DNA from: an uncultured Prevotella sp.
GTDB lineage: Bacteria > Bacteroidota > Bacteroidia > Bacteroidales > Bacteroidaceae
Direction: 5' to 3'
Assembly (NCBI GenBank): GCA_937898715.1
Contig: CALEKA010000082.1
Location: forward strand, 1-22,731
DNA length: 22,731 nucleotides
Below are positions 6,823 to 14,731 of this stretch, piece by piece; the first letter of the stretch is position 1, and every line of letters begins with the position of its first letter. The position numbers were made by a program, and so were the translations under genes. The notes beneath the pieces are model-generated. The model was not told the DNA's origin and did no database searches. It saw only the letters and a program-made list of their open reading frames with translations.

Positions 6823-6917
6823 ATTAATGATCATTAATCATCCATTAATCTATCATTAATACTTCTTCTCCTAAGTTTGATTAACGAAAGATTAATGGGA
6901 AATTAATGTAGATTAAT
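6823..6917. repeat. Two clusters of helically phased ATTAAT motifs
   Basis: ATTAAT occurs at 6823, 6833, 6844 and 6855, then (as ATTAAC first) at 6880, 6891, 6902 and 6912. Within clusters the step is 10-11 bp, one helix turn. The pair at 6823/6833 forms the palindrome ATTAATGATCATTAAT. Phased A/T tracts of this kind bend DNA or form a ladder of protein sites. They lie between the divergently placed tonB and groES. Confidence 0.7.
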
Positions 6918-6939
6918 GTTCAAGCAAAATCCATAGCCC

Positions 6940-7355
6940 TCACACGCGCGCACGCGCGCTCCATCAAGTTTTACCTCCCAAATCCCCACTTCCTACACTA
7001 CCATCTACTTACCCTTCTGATATTCAGCAATTTAAAGCATACATCCCCCCACACTTTGCCTACACTTTTGCCTACACTCTGCCTGCACCTTCCCCAAATT
7101 CCTCGTCCCACCATTAATTTTTCCACTTCCATAGGAAAAATAAAACTCTTCCATAGGAAAAATAAAACGCCTCCATAGCATAATTCGCCCCACTCCCACC
7201 CCTTCTCCCAATACGTGAGAGTGTGCAATCAAAGTGCAAGCAATCCATTCTTTCCTTACACTCACTAACCCATTGACAATCAGCGCATTACAATCACCCA
7301 GTGTAAGATGCAACAAAAATCGCATCCTAAACTCCCCGTATACGCACGCGCGCGT
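6940..7355. repeat. Long intergenic element, copy A (upstream of groES)
   Basis: In order: alternating purine-pyrimidine CACACGCGCGCACGCGCGC (6941-6959), CAAGTTTTACCTCCC, CTGATATTCAGCAA (about 7018), TGCCTACAC repeats (about 7056-7090), a 22-bp repeat at 7127, 7149 and 7171 (TTCCATAGGAAAAATAAAAC type), GTGCAAGCAA (about 7237), CATTGACAATCAGCGCATTAC (7272), and a second alternating tract GTATACGCACGCGCGCGTA (7339-7357). The same order is found at 20755-21315. No coding is supported. Confidence 0.6.
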
Positions 7356-7381
7356 AGCATATCATTGGTACTCCACCATGC

Positions 7382-7407
7382 TGACAACCTGTCAGCCATG
7401 ACTGACA
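7382..7407 (+). promoter_or_regulatory. Candidate activator site: overlapping TGACA/TGTCA palindromes
   Basis: TGACA-N3-TGTCA (7382-7394) shares its right half with TGTCA-N8-TGACA (7390-7407). Three half-sites about 45-65 bp before a sigma-54-like promoter suggest binding of a dimeric enhancer protein. Confidence 0.4.
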
Positions 7408-7447
7408 CAAACAGAGACAAGAAAAAACTTCAACCCTCTCCACCACT

Positions 7448-7464
7448 TTGGCACGCTTTTGGCA
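7448..7464 (+). promoter_or_regulatory. Sigma-54-like promoter for groES-groEL
   Basis: TTGGCACGCTTTTGGCA has GG (7450-7451) and GC (7462-7463) exactly 12 bp apart, as in the -24/-12 consensus TGGCACG-N4-TTGC, with one mismatch at -12 (TGGC for TTGC). No TAnnTTTG box was found between it and groES. Initiation would be near 7474. Confidence 0.5.
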
Positions 7465-7473
7465 TAAATAAGA

Positions 7474-7505
7474 GTGTTCGGCCAAAGAAAATAGGCTTCG
7501 AACAC
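7474..7505 (+). other. Stem-loop at the start of the groES leader
   Basis: GTGTTCG (7474-7480) pairs with CGAACAC (7499-7505), and the inner GCC/GGC adds 3 bp after a TT bulge. It would form the very 5' end of the mRNA if transcription begins about 12 bp after the -12 GC. A 5' stem may stabilise the mRNA or sense temperature. It is not CIRCE. Confidence 0.5.
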
Positions 7506-7545
7506 ACCACATACGAATAAATAATAAACAAAAACATAAGCTATT

Positions 7546-7818
7546 ATGAACATCAAACCGTTAGCTGATCGCGTGCTGATTAAGCCCGCTCCCGCAGAAG
7601 AAAAGACTGCTGGTGGTATCATCATTCCTGACACAGCCAAAGAAAAACCCCTCCAGGGCGAAGTGCTCGCCGTGGGCAATGGCACAAAGGACGAAGAAAT
7701 GGTCCTCAAGGCTGGCGATACCGTACTCTACGGTAAATATTCAGGCACCGAGGTAGAACTCGATGGCGAAAAGTATTTGATCATGCGCCAAAGCGACGTG
7801 CTCGCCGTATTGGCATAA
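7546..7818 (+). CDS. groES: Co-chaperonin GroES (Hsp10)
   Basis: 90 residues, usual for the family. It forms the heptameric lid that closes the GroEL cavity during ATP-driven folding in the cytoplasm. It opens MNIKPLADRVLIKP, the GroES signature. The mobile loop that docks GroEL is at about 17-33 (EEKTAGGIIIPD), followed by KPLQGEVLAVGNG, and it ends LIMRQSDVLAVLA. It is 54 bp upstream of groEL in the same direction and surely co-transcribed. The long regulatory region upstream (6930-7545) contains no CIRCE operator; the best promoter candidate is sigma-54-like. Confidence 0.98.
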   Translation: MNIKPLADRVLIKPAPAEEKTAGGIIIPDTAKEKPLQGEVLAVGNGTKDEEMVLKAGDTVLYGKYSGTEVELDGEKYLIMRQSDVLAVLA

Positions 7819-7872
7819 TCGATCAAAACTCAACATTCACACATCTCACTCTTAAAAATTCAGACTAAAATC

Positions 7873-9501
7873 ATGGCTAAAGAAATAGTATACGATGTTG
7901 ACGCCCGCGAGCGTCTGCGCGAAGGTGCTGATGCACTTGCCAATGCAGTAAAGGTAACCCTCGGCCCGAAAGGTCGCAACGTAGTGATCGACAAAAAGTT
8001 TGGTGCACCTCGCATCACCAAGGATGGTGTGAGCGTAGCCAAAGAGATCGAACTCGACGACGCATTTGCCAATGCTGGTGCACAACTCGTAAAGAGCGTT
8101 GCCTCTAAGACTGGCGACGACGCTGGCGATGGTACTACTACTGCTACCGTATTGACTCAAGCCATCCTCACCGAAGGCATGAAAAACGTAGCAGCTGGTG
8201 CCAACCCTCTCGACGTAAAACGCGGTATCGACAAGGCCGTAGCCAAAGTCGTAGAAAGCATCAAGAGCCAAAGCGAACAGGTAGGCGAAAGCTACGACAA
8301 GATAGAGCAGGTAGCCACTATCTCTGCCAACAACGATCCCGAAATCGGTAAACTCATTGCCGACGGTATGCGCGCAGTAAGCGTAAACGGCGTAATCACT
8401 ATCGAAGACGCTAAGGGCCGTGACACCGTGCTCAAGACAGTAGAAGGCATGCAGTTCGACCGCGGTTACCTCTCAGCCTACTTCGTGACCGATACAGAGA
8501 AGATGCAGTGCGTGATGGAAAACCCCTACATCCTCATCTACGATAAGAAGATCTCCAACATCAAGGACTTCCTCCCCATCCTCGAACCCGCCGTACAGAG
8601 CGGTCGTCCTCTCCTCGTTATCGCTGAGGACGTCGACAGCGAAGCACTCACCACATTGGTAGTGAACCGTCTGCGTACACAGCTCAAGATCTGCGCCGTT
8701 AAGGCTCCAGGCTTCGGCGACCGCCGCAAGGCTATGCTCGAAGATATCGCCGTGCTGACAGGTGGCGTAGTAATCAGCGAAGACAAGGGCTTGAAGCTCG
8801 AACAGGCTACTATCGACATGCTTGGTTCGGCCGAAAAGGTGACCATCTCTAAGGAGAACACTACCATTGTCAATGGTAAGGGCGACAAGGAGAATATCAA
8901 GGAGCGTATCAACCAGATCAAGAACGAGATAAGCAACTCTACCTCTTCTTACGACAAAGAGAAACTCCAAGAACGCTTGGCTAAGCTCTCAGGCGGTGTA
9001 TGCGTGCTCGAAGTAGGTGCTGCAAGCGAGACCGAACAGAAGGAAAAGAAGGATCGCTGCGACGACGCTCTCTGCGCTACACGTGCCGCTGTAGAAGAAG
9101 GCATCGTAACAGGTGGTGGAGTAGCCTACATCCGCGCTCAGAAGGCCCTCGAAGGCATGAAGGGCGACAATGCCGATGAGACTACAGGTATCAACATCAT
9201 CCGTCGCGCCATCGAAGAACCGCTCCGCCAAATCTGCCGCAACGCTGGCATCGAAGGCGCTGTCATCGTCAACAAGGTGCGCGAAGGCGAAGGCTACTAC
9301 GGCTACAACGCTAAGACCGAAGAGTTTGGCGACCTCCGTGCAGCCGGCGTGGTCGACCCCGCAAAGGTTACTCGCGTAGCCCTCGAAAACGCCGCCTCCG
9401 TAGCAGGCATGTTCCTCACCACAGAGTGCGTCATCTGCGACAAGAAGGAAGACAAGCCCGAAATGCCTATGGCCAACCCCGGCATGGGCGGCATGATGTA
9501 A
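7873..9501 (+). CDS. groEL: Chaperonin GroEL (Hsp60)
   Basis: 542 residues, complete. GroEL forms the double-ring folding chamber with GroES. The nucleotide site is intact: TLGPKGRNVV (29-38) and GDGTTTATVL (85-94, D86 corresponding to E. coli D87). The equatorial GGGVAYIRA segment and the flexible C-terminal tail with GM repeats (NPGMGGMM) are present. Second gene of the groES operon; the 54-bp gap contains no promoter or terminator. A strong terminator follows at 9550-9603. Several long frames on the opposite strand are by-products of its biased codon use. Confidence 0.99.
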   Translation: MAKEIVYDVDARERLREGADALANAVKVTLGPKGRNVVIDKKFGAPRITKDGVSVAKEIELDDAFANAGAQLVKSVASKTGDDAGDGTTTATVLTQAILTEGMKNVAAGANPLDVKRGIDKAVAKVVESIKSQSEQVGESYDKIEQVATISANNDPEIGKLIADGMRAVSVNGVITIEDAKGRDTVLKTVEGMQFDRGYLSAYFVTDTEKMQCVMENPYILIYDKKISNIKDFLPILEPAVQSGRPLLVIAEDVDSEALTTLVVNRLRTQLKICAVKAPGFGDRRKAMLEDIAVLTGGVVISEDKGLKLEQATIDMLGSAEKVTISKENTTIVNGKGDKENIKERINQIKNEISNSTSSYDKEKLQERLAKLSGGVCVLEVGAASETEQKEKKDRCDDALCATRAAVEEGIVTGGGVAYIRAQKALEGMKGDNADETTGINIIRRAIEEPLRQICRNAGIEGAVIVNKVREGEGYYGYNAKTEEFGDLRAAGVVDPAKVTRVALENAASVAGMFLTTECVICDKKEDKPEMPMANPGMGGMM

Positions 9502-9549
9502 TGCCTTTCGCACATTGGATGTTTTAAAATTTCATATATAACGCGTTTA

Positions 9550-9603
9550 CTGCACTTCGTATATTTCTCCCCACAAGAGAGACCTGCGAAGTGCAGTTTT
9601 TTT
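9550..9603 (+). terminator. Terminator of groES-groEL
   Basis: CTGCACTTCG (9550-9559) pairs with CGAAGTGCAG (9587-9596), and seven T follow. The large loop holds a smaller TCTC/GAGA pairing. Confidence 0.9.
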
Positions 9604-9637
9604 GTATGCTGCATGAGCAATATCTCAATATAAGTCG

Positions 9638-9645
9638 TAACTTTG
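9638..9645 (+). promoter_or_regulatory. -7 box of the fumarase gene
   Basis: TAACTTTG fits TAnnTTTG and lies 48 bp before the ATG at 9693. No TTTG at the -33 place. Confidence 0.6.
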
Positions 9646-9692
9646 CCCTCGTAAACATACATATTCTACTAAGACATACAACATAACACACC

Positions 9693-11339
9693 ATGGCAAC
9701 AACTCCAGAGTTTAAGTATGCTCCTATGTTCCAGTTGGGCAAGGACACCACCGAGTATCGCCTCCTAAGCAAAGAAGGCGTTAGCACAAGCGAGTTTGAA
9801 GGCAAGACCATCCTCAAGGTTAGCAAAGAAGCCCTCACACAGTTGGCACAGCAAGCCTTTCACGACGTGGAATTCATGCTTCGCCGCGAGCACAACCTCC
9901 AGGTGGCAAAGATTCTCTCTGACCCCGAAGCTTCAGAAAACGATAAATACGTTGCACTCCAGTTCCTGCGCAACGCCGAAACTGCCGCCAAAGGCATCCT
10001 CCCCTTCTGCCAAGACACAGGTACTGCCATTATCCACGGCGAAAAGGGTCAGCGCGTATGGACCGACTTTGAAGACGAAGAAGCTCTCAGCCTCGGCGTG
10101 TACAACACCTACACACAAGACAACCTGCGCTACTCGCAGAACGCACCCCTCAACATGTACGACGAGGTAAACACTCGCTGCAACCTCCCCGCACAAATCG
10201 ACATCGAAGCCTGCGAAGGCGACGAATACCGCTTCGTCATGGTAGCCAAAGGCGGTGGCTCTGCCAACAAGACCTACTTCTACCCCATGACCAAAGCCAC
10301 CATCCAAAACGAAGGCACACTCCTACCCTTCCTCGTAGAGAAGATGAAGAGCCTCGGCACAGCAGCTTGTCCGCCCTACCACATCGCATTCGTAATCGGT
10401 GGCACCAGCGCAGAGAAAAACCTCCTCACCGTGAAGCTCGCCTCTATCAAGTACTACGACAGCCTGCCCACCACGGGCGACGAAACCGGACGCGCATTCC
10501 GCGACATCGACCTCGAAGAGAAGCTCCTCCACGAAGCCCACAAGATCGGACTCGGCGCACAGTTTGGCGGTAAGTACTTGGCTCACGACATCCGCGTGAT
10601 TCGTCTGCCCCGCCACGGCGCAAGCTGCCCCATCGGTATGGGCGTAAGCTGCTCTGCCGACCGCAATATCAAGGCTAAAATCAATAAGGACGGCATCTGG
10701 CTCGAGCGCATGGACAGCAACCCCTCAGAGCTTATCCCCGAAGAACTCCGCCGTCCGGGTGAAGGCACCAAGGGCATCGAGATCGACCTCGACAAGGGCA
10801 TCGACGCCGTACGCGCCGAACTCACCAAGTACCCCGTAAGCACCCGCGTAAGCCTCAAGGGCACCATCATCGTGGCCCGCGATATCGCTCACGCCAAACT
10901 CAAAGCACGCCTCGACGCTGGCGAAGACCTGCCCCAGTACTTCAAGGATCACCCCATCCTCTATGCCGGACCTGCCAAGACGCCAGCTGGCTACCCCTGC
11001 GGATCAATGGGCCCCACCACAGCCAACCGTATGGACCCCTACGTAGACGAATTCCAAGATCACGGCGGTTCACTCGTAATGATTGCCAAGGGCAACCGCG
11101 GCGACATCGTGACCGAAGCCTGCAAGAAGCACGGCGGCTTCTACCTCGGCACCATCGGTGGCGTAGCAGCCGTACTCTCACAGAGCTGCATCAAGAGCAT
11201 CGACTGCGTAGAATATCCCGAACTCGGCATGGAAGCCATCTGGAAGATCACCGTAGAAGACTTCCCCGCATTCATCCTCGTAGACGATAAGGGCAACGAC
11301 TTCTTCAAGCAACTCAAGCCCTGCACCTGCTGCCACTAA
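9693..11339 (+). CDS. fumA: Fumarate hydratase, class I ([4Fe-4S], fused alpha-beta)
   Basis: 548 residues. It interconverts fumarate and malate; in anaerobic Bacteroidales it works towards fumarate in the reductive branch leading to succinate and propionate. It is the oxygen-sensitive iron-sulfur type: C106 (LPFCQDTGTAI), C226 (TAACPPYH) and C320 (GMGVSCSADRN) line up with the three cluster cysteines of E. coli FumA (105, 224, 318). GGTSAEKNL, CGSMGPTTANRMDPY and the C-terminal swivel domain with GGVAAVLSQ complete a single-chain class I enzyme. Monocistronic, with -7 box at 9638 and terminator at 11541. The class is certain; the symbol is by analogy. Confidence 0.96.
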   Translation: MATTPEFKYAPMFQLGKDTTEYRLLSKEGVSTSEFEGKTILKVSKEALTQLAQQAFHDVEFMLRREHNLQVAKILSDPEASENDKYVALQFLRNAETAAKGILPFCQDTGTAIIHGEKGQRVWTDFEDEEALSLGVYNTYTQDNLRYSQNAPLNMYDEVNTRCNLPAQIDIEACEGDEYRFVMVAKGGGSANKTYFYPMTKATIQNEGTLLPFLVEKMKSLGTAACPPYHIAFVIGGTSAEKNLLTVKLASIKYYDSLPTTGDETGRAFRDIDLEEKLLHEAHKIGLGAQFGGKYLAHDIRVIRLPRHGASCPIGMGVSCSADRNIKAKINKDGIWLERMDSNPSELIPEELRRPGEGTKGIEIDLDKGIDAVRAELTKYPVSTRVSLKGTIIVARDIAHAKLKARLDAGEDLPQYFKDHPILYAGPAKTPAGYPCGSMGPTTANRMDPYVDEFQDHGGSLVMIAKGNRGDIVTEACKKHGGFYLGTIGGVAAVLSQSCIKSIDCVEYPELGMEAIWKITVEDFPAFILVDDKGNDFFKQLKPCTCCH

Positions 11340-11372
11340 TCCCCGACGATTCCTCTATAGGAGGGGAACGAC

Positions 11373-11468
11373 ATAGGGAATAGTCCTATTATATAGATAG
11401 GGAATAGTCCTATTATACAGATAGAGAATACTTCTAATATATAGATAGAGAATACTCCTATTATATAT
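11373..11468. repeat. Four 24-bp tandem repeats after the fumarase gene
   Basis: Units start at 11373, 11397, 11421 and 11445. Each has an inverted pair such as ATAGG-GAATAGT-CCTAT followed by TATATAG or a close variant. Copies 3 and 4 have AGAG for AGGG, so they diverged. They lie in the transcribed region between the stop codon and the terminator. Confidence 0.85.
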
Positions 11469-11540
11469 AGGAAGCGCAACTTACTACAATAGGATTGCAA
11501 TCATTCCCCATCAAGGAGCTTCCCCATCCACCTCATACAA

Positions 11541-11569
11541 TGCCTCGGCCTCACCGCCGAGGCATTTTT
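11541..11569 (+). terminator. Terminator of the fumarase transcript
   Basis: TGCCTCGGC (11541-11549) pairs with GCCGAGGCA (11556-11564), and five T follow. The 3' UTR is about 200 nt and includes the 24-bp repeats. Confidence 0.9.
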
Positions 11570-11653
11570 CGTGTCAAAACCTACCGATTCCCCACCTCAA
11601 GCCCTAAAAAACACTCCGCCCATTAATCTTTTAACATACTTTACCTCCCCCTG

Positions 11654-11685
11654 TTTGCCTCATTAACAATTATACATTATTTTTG
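11654..11685 (+). promoter_or_regulatory. Promoter TTTG-N20-TATTTTTG
   Basis: TTTG at 11654-11657 and TATTTTTG at 11678-11685 match both halves of the Bacteroidetes consensus. Initiation near 11692 gives a leader of about 27 nt for the gene at 11719. Confidence 0.7.
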
Positions 11686-11718
11686 CCGCATCATTAAAAA
11701 CTCTAATACAAACGCAAA

Positions 11719-14151
11719 ATGATGAAAAGATCTACACACTTTTTGATCACACTACTCCTCACGTTCTTCGTAGGAGCAGCAGCGGCATGGGCTGGATCGC
11801 AAACGATCCCCACGCTAAGCACCGAGGGCAACACCCATTTTTACACCATCAAAAACACTCGTACAGGCAAATACCTTTATTGGAACACTGACGCAGACTT
11901 CATCCGTCAGAGCAGCACTCTCACAGCGAACTGCTTCTTCTATTTCACCGCAGGAAGCGCCACCACCGATGTAGAGGGCGTGACCGTACTGAAGATACAC
12001 AACGCCGCTACCAACAACCTCATGGCCGACTTCAGCTCATGGACCTCTTCCGGCATCGACTGGTACGTGAAAGCCGCAAGCAACGGCAGCAGCACAGGCA
12101 TCGCATTCTCAAAAAGCACATCCTATGGCGACACACAAGATTCGTGGAACAGCTATGATAGCGACAACAAAGTAGGTCCTTACAAAATAGATGGAGGTTC
12201 GCTTTTTGAGGTAGAGGAAGTAACCACTCAGAAACAAGCAGCAGTAGCACTAAAATCTTTGATTGACACCTACGCTTCAATTGTAGGTAAACCTTTTTAT
12301 TACACTCAGACCGCTTACGATGCTCTGCAAGCAGCATACACTCAATACAATACCGAAGACGCATTAACCACTGAAGTTCTCACGGCTATTCGCACAGCAA
12401 GTAACACATTCCTTTCATCTGAACCTTTTACAGAGATCGCCAACAATACAGCAGTCATCTTTGGTAATCAACTACACTCTCTCTACGTATTTGCTAAAGA
12501 GACCAACCGTAATAACGTAGGCGGAGGCCACTTGGGAGCAAGCGATGCATTAGATAGTTATCGTTTTCTCTTCACGCTCAAGAAGAATAGTGATGGCACA
12601 TTCAAGATTTATAGCAACTATTACGGGAAATACGTAGGTGCTGTCCCCACAAAGAACAACTTATCCTTTCCACTTACAGATGAAGCAAACGCTGGTAATT
12701 TCACCATATCCTATAGCGGCACATTAGGCTACTGCAACATATACGATGCCAACTGCACATACAAAAGTGGAAACACTACTGTCAATGCTTGGCACATGGT
12801 CAATTGGAATAACAGCCCTGTTGGTAACGGCGTCGTACGTTGGGAAACGTCCGCACAAGCTTCATGCTTTAAGCTCATCACAGATATTTCTACATACACC
12901 GACGATTGGGACGCTGCTATCATCAAGAAAACAGAGAACCCTTCTAACGGCATTGGCTACATTAAGGTGACAGACAATCTTACAACAGCCCTTACTGCCT
13001 TCAAAAATGCTTCTGCAGACGAGAAAGCTGCTAAGTACAAAGCCTTGGAAGAAGCTATTGCTGCAACTACGACCATGCTCCCCGAAACAGGAAAGTACTA
13101 CACCATCAAGTGTGTGCGTGGTCCTGCAAATGGTAAATATTTGTCTGAGAGCTACGGCGATACTAAAAAAGAGAATAGCGAAACAAACGAAGATACGGGT
13201 AACAACGCGCTTGCACACGGCACATTAGCTGCCAACATCGTCCCCGCATTATGGCAATTCGAGCAACTGACCGCTGAAGGCAAAACAGACAGATACTACA
13301 TCAAGGGCTCTAACTCTAAGAACTACTTGAGCAACACAAATGGCACACAGACTTGGATGCGTATCGTGCCCGAAAGCGGGACACGCGGAGAATTCATCCT
13401 CAACACATCATCATCGAAAGTTAACGTGGCGAGCGCTGTAGCCTTAGTAGACAAATCAAACTCTTCAGCCGATGGCTACGTTTCATGCCGTAATGAAGAC
13501 AATCACGTGGTTGCATGGGATGGTGGCAACGATGGATCATCCAACAACTTCCTCATCCAAGAAGTTTCCGAGATCCCCGTCACCATCAGCGCCGCAGGAT
13601 ACGCCACGCTGAACTTGCCGATGGCAGTAAATATTCCCGAGGGCGTGAAGGCATACACTGGAACAGCAAGCGAAAGCGAGATTAAGTTGACCGAAATCAC
13701 TTCGGGCATTATCCCCGCACAGACTCCCGTCATCCTCGAAGGCGCAGGCAGCGAGACTCCGTACAAGTTTACCATCGCTTATGACAACACTGACGCAGCC
13801 CTCACCACAGCCCTAAAGGGTACGCTCACACCGACCACCATTGCCGACGATGCTACGGCTTACGTACTGAAGAATGGCGGCCAAGGCATCGGTCTATACA
13901 AAGTGACCTCTACCACCGACCGCGAGATCAAAGCCAACAAAGCCTACTACGGCTCTACCACGGGCAGCGAAGCCGCTCCCGTACTGCTCTTCAACTTCGG
14001 TCAGACTACGGGCATCCATTCTGCCACAACCATAGCAAGCACTGCCGGCAACGAGGCAAACGCTTACTTCGACCTGCAAGGTCGTCGCGTACCATGCCCC
14101 GCCCACGGCATTTTTGTAAAAGCCAATGGTGAGAAAGTATTCATCAAGTGA
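11719..14151 (+). CDS. Large modular secreted protein with C-terminal sorting-like tail
   Basis: 810 residues, no recognised catalytic site. A signal peptide covers about 1-25 (ITLLLTFFVGAAAAWAG). Three beta-rich modules that each start near FYTIKN/YYTIK...GKYL and resemble carbohydrate-binding beta-trefoils follow at about 30-168, 240-390 and 455-615, joined by alanine-rich helical linkers (172-235, 395-450). At about 618-775 comes the SAAGYATLNLPMAV...GIIPAQTPVILEGA module frequent in Prevotella secreted proteins. The end, from 783, is FDLQGRRVPCPAHGIFVKANGEKVFIK-like: a type IX secretion sorting tail is likely. The second module (GYCNIYD, HMVNW, VRWE) is clearly related to one in the GH95 gene downstream. 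It probably binds or presents glycans at the surface; function is not proven. Confidence 0.8.
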   Translation: MMKRSTHFLITLLLTFFVGAAAAWAGSQTIPTLSTEGNTHFYTIKNTRTGKYLYWNTDADFIRQSSTLTANCFFYFTAGSATTDVEGVTVLKIHNAATNNLMADFSSWTSSGIDWYVKAASNGSSTGIAFSKSTSYGDTQDSWNSYDSDNKVGPYKIDGGSLFEVEEVTTQKQAAVALKSLIDTYASIVGKPFYYTQTAYDALQAAYTQYNTEDALTTEVLTAIRTASNTFLSSEPFTEIANNTAVIFGNQLHSLYVFAKETNRNNVGGGHLGASDALDSYRFLFTLKKNSDGTFKIYSNYYGKYVGAVPTKNNLSFPLTDEANAGNFTISYSGTLGYCNIYDANCTYKSGNTTVNAWHMVNWNNSPVGNGVVRWETSAQASCFKLITDISTYTDDWDAAIIKKTENPSNGIGYIKVTDNLTTALTAFKNASADEKAAKYKALEEAIAATTTMLPETGKYYTIKCVRGPANGKYLSESYGDTKKENSETNEDTGNNALAHGTLAANIVPALWQFEQLTAEGKTDRYYIKGSNSKNYLSNTNGTQTWMRIVPESGTRGEFILNTSSSKVNVASAVALVDKSNSSADGYVSCRNEDNHVVAWDGGNDGSSNNFLIQEVSEIPVTISAAGYATLNLPMAVNIPEGVKAYTGTASESEIKLTEITSGIIPAQTPVILEGAGSETPYKFTIAYDNTDAALTTALKGTLTPTTIADDATAYVLKNGGQGIGLYKVTSTTDREIKANKAYYGSTTGSEAAPVLLFNFGQTTGIHSATTIASTAGNEANAYFDLQGRRVPCPAHGIFVKANGEKVFIK

Positions 14152-14194
14152 TGTCTCATCCCTAACATTTCCAACTTACAAATAACCGAGAACA

Positions 14195-14377
14195 ATGAAA
14201 AAATCATATATCCAGCCCATCACTACCACCATAAGATTCGCCACCGAAGGCCTTCTTGCCCTCTCGAAGCTGGGCACACATGAAGAAGACACCACCGACA
14301 CTGGCGGCAGCGATGGTCTCTCAAACAAGCACACCGATCTGACGCACAGCGGCATTTGGCAAAATATGAGCGACTAA
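14195..14377 (+). CDS. Small peptide of the MKKxYIxP kind
   Basis: 60 residues, 43 bp after the preceding gene and probably co-transcribed. It begins MKKSYIQPITTTIRFATEG, then a short hydrophobic stretch LLALSKLG, then an acidic and Gly/Thr/Ser-rich tail (HEEDTTDTGGSDGL) and ends SGIWQNMSD. Small proteins starting MKKxYIxP are frequent in Prevotella and Bacteroides, usually without known function. The basic start and separate polar tail could be a leader-core arrangement, but there is no modifying enzyme nearby and no typical double-glycine cleavage site. No cysteine. Confidence 0.6.
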   Translation: MKKSYIQPITTTIRFATEGLLALSKLGTHEEDTTDTGGSDGLSNKHTDLTHSGIWQNMSD

Positions 14378-14403
14378 CGCCCCGCCCAATGCCTCGTCTA
14401 TGA

Positions 14404-14443
14404 GAGCGACGACTCATATCGCTCCCTGCACAGACTCTGTGCA
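14404..14443. other. Two hairpins downstream of the small peptide
   Basis: GAGCGA (14404-14409)/TCGCTC (14419-14424) and TGCACAG (14427-14433)/CTGTGCA (14437-14443). No T-tract follows, so they are not clear terminators. Confidence 0.45.
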
Positions 14444-14472
14444 CATACCAGCAAACAAAAGCGCAACCTGGG

Positions 14473-14544
14473 CTGCAATCAGAAATGCAGCCAGAACCGC
14501 AGCCAGAACTGCAATAAAAACCGAAATCAGAACCGCAAGACAGA
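14473..14544. repeat. Six degenerate 12-bp tandem repeats
   Basis: Units CTGCAATCAGAA, ATGCAGCCAGAA, CCGCAGCCAGAA, CTGCAATAAAAA, CCGAAATCAGAA and CCGCAAGACAGA follow without gaps. The last two supply the left arm of the terminator. Confidence 0.75.
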
Positions 14545-14574
14545 GCACGATGTTCCGCCTTGCGGTTCTCTTTT
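14530..14574 (+). terminator. Terminator after the small peptide
   Basis: GAACCGCAAG (14530-14539) pairs with CTTGCGGTTC (14559-14568), then TCTTTT. It separates the 810-residue/peptide transcript from the GH95 gene, which has its own promoter. Confidence 0.85.
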
Positions 14575-14595
14575 AGTTAAAATGCGCGCCTCACC

Positions 14596-14626
14596 TTGCA
14601 AATAATGTAGGAATGTTGTACATTTG
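14596..14626 (+). promoter_or_regulatory. Promoter of the GH95 gene
   Basis: TACATTTG (14619-14626) with CTTG (TTG 14596-14598) 20 bp upstream. The leader is about 100 nt and contains the perfect stem TTACGTA (14636-14642)/TACGTAA (14651-14657), which could be an operator or a leader hairpin. Confidence 0.65.
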
Positions 14627-14731
14627 TGGCGTAATTTACGTAAAAAGAAATACGTAATATACAGAGGCTTTCTCGTAAACTACGAAAAACAACAATTCTA
14701 CAAATAATAATCCATCAACACTACAACGACT

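Noticed and set aside
6998..7325. Overlapping minus-strand frames of 76 and 97 residues upstream of groES
   Set aside because: They run through repeat blocks and pyrimidine-rich tracts, and the composition is low complexity.
7308..7540. CIRCE operator before groES
   Set aside because: No TTAGCACTC-N9-GAGTGCTAA. The inverted repeat GTGTTCG/CGAACAC at 7474-7505 has another sequence and spacing.
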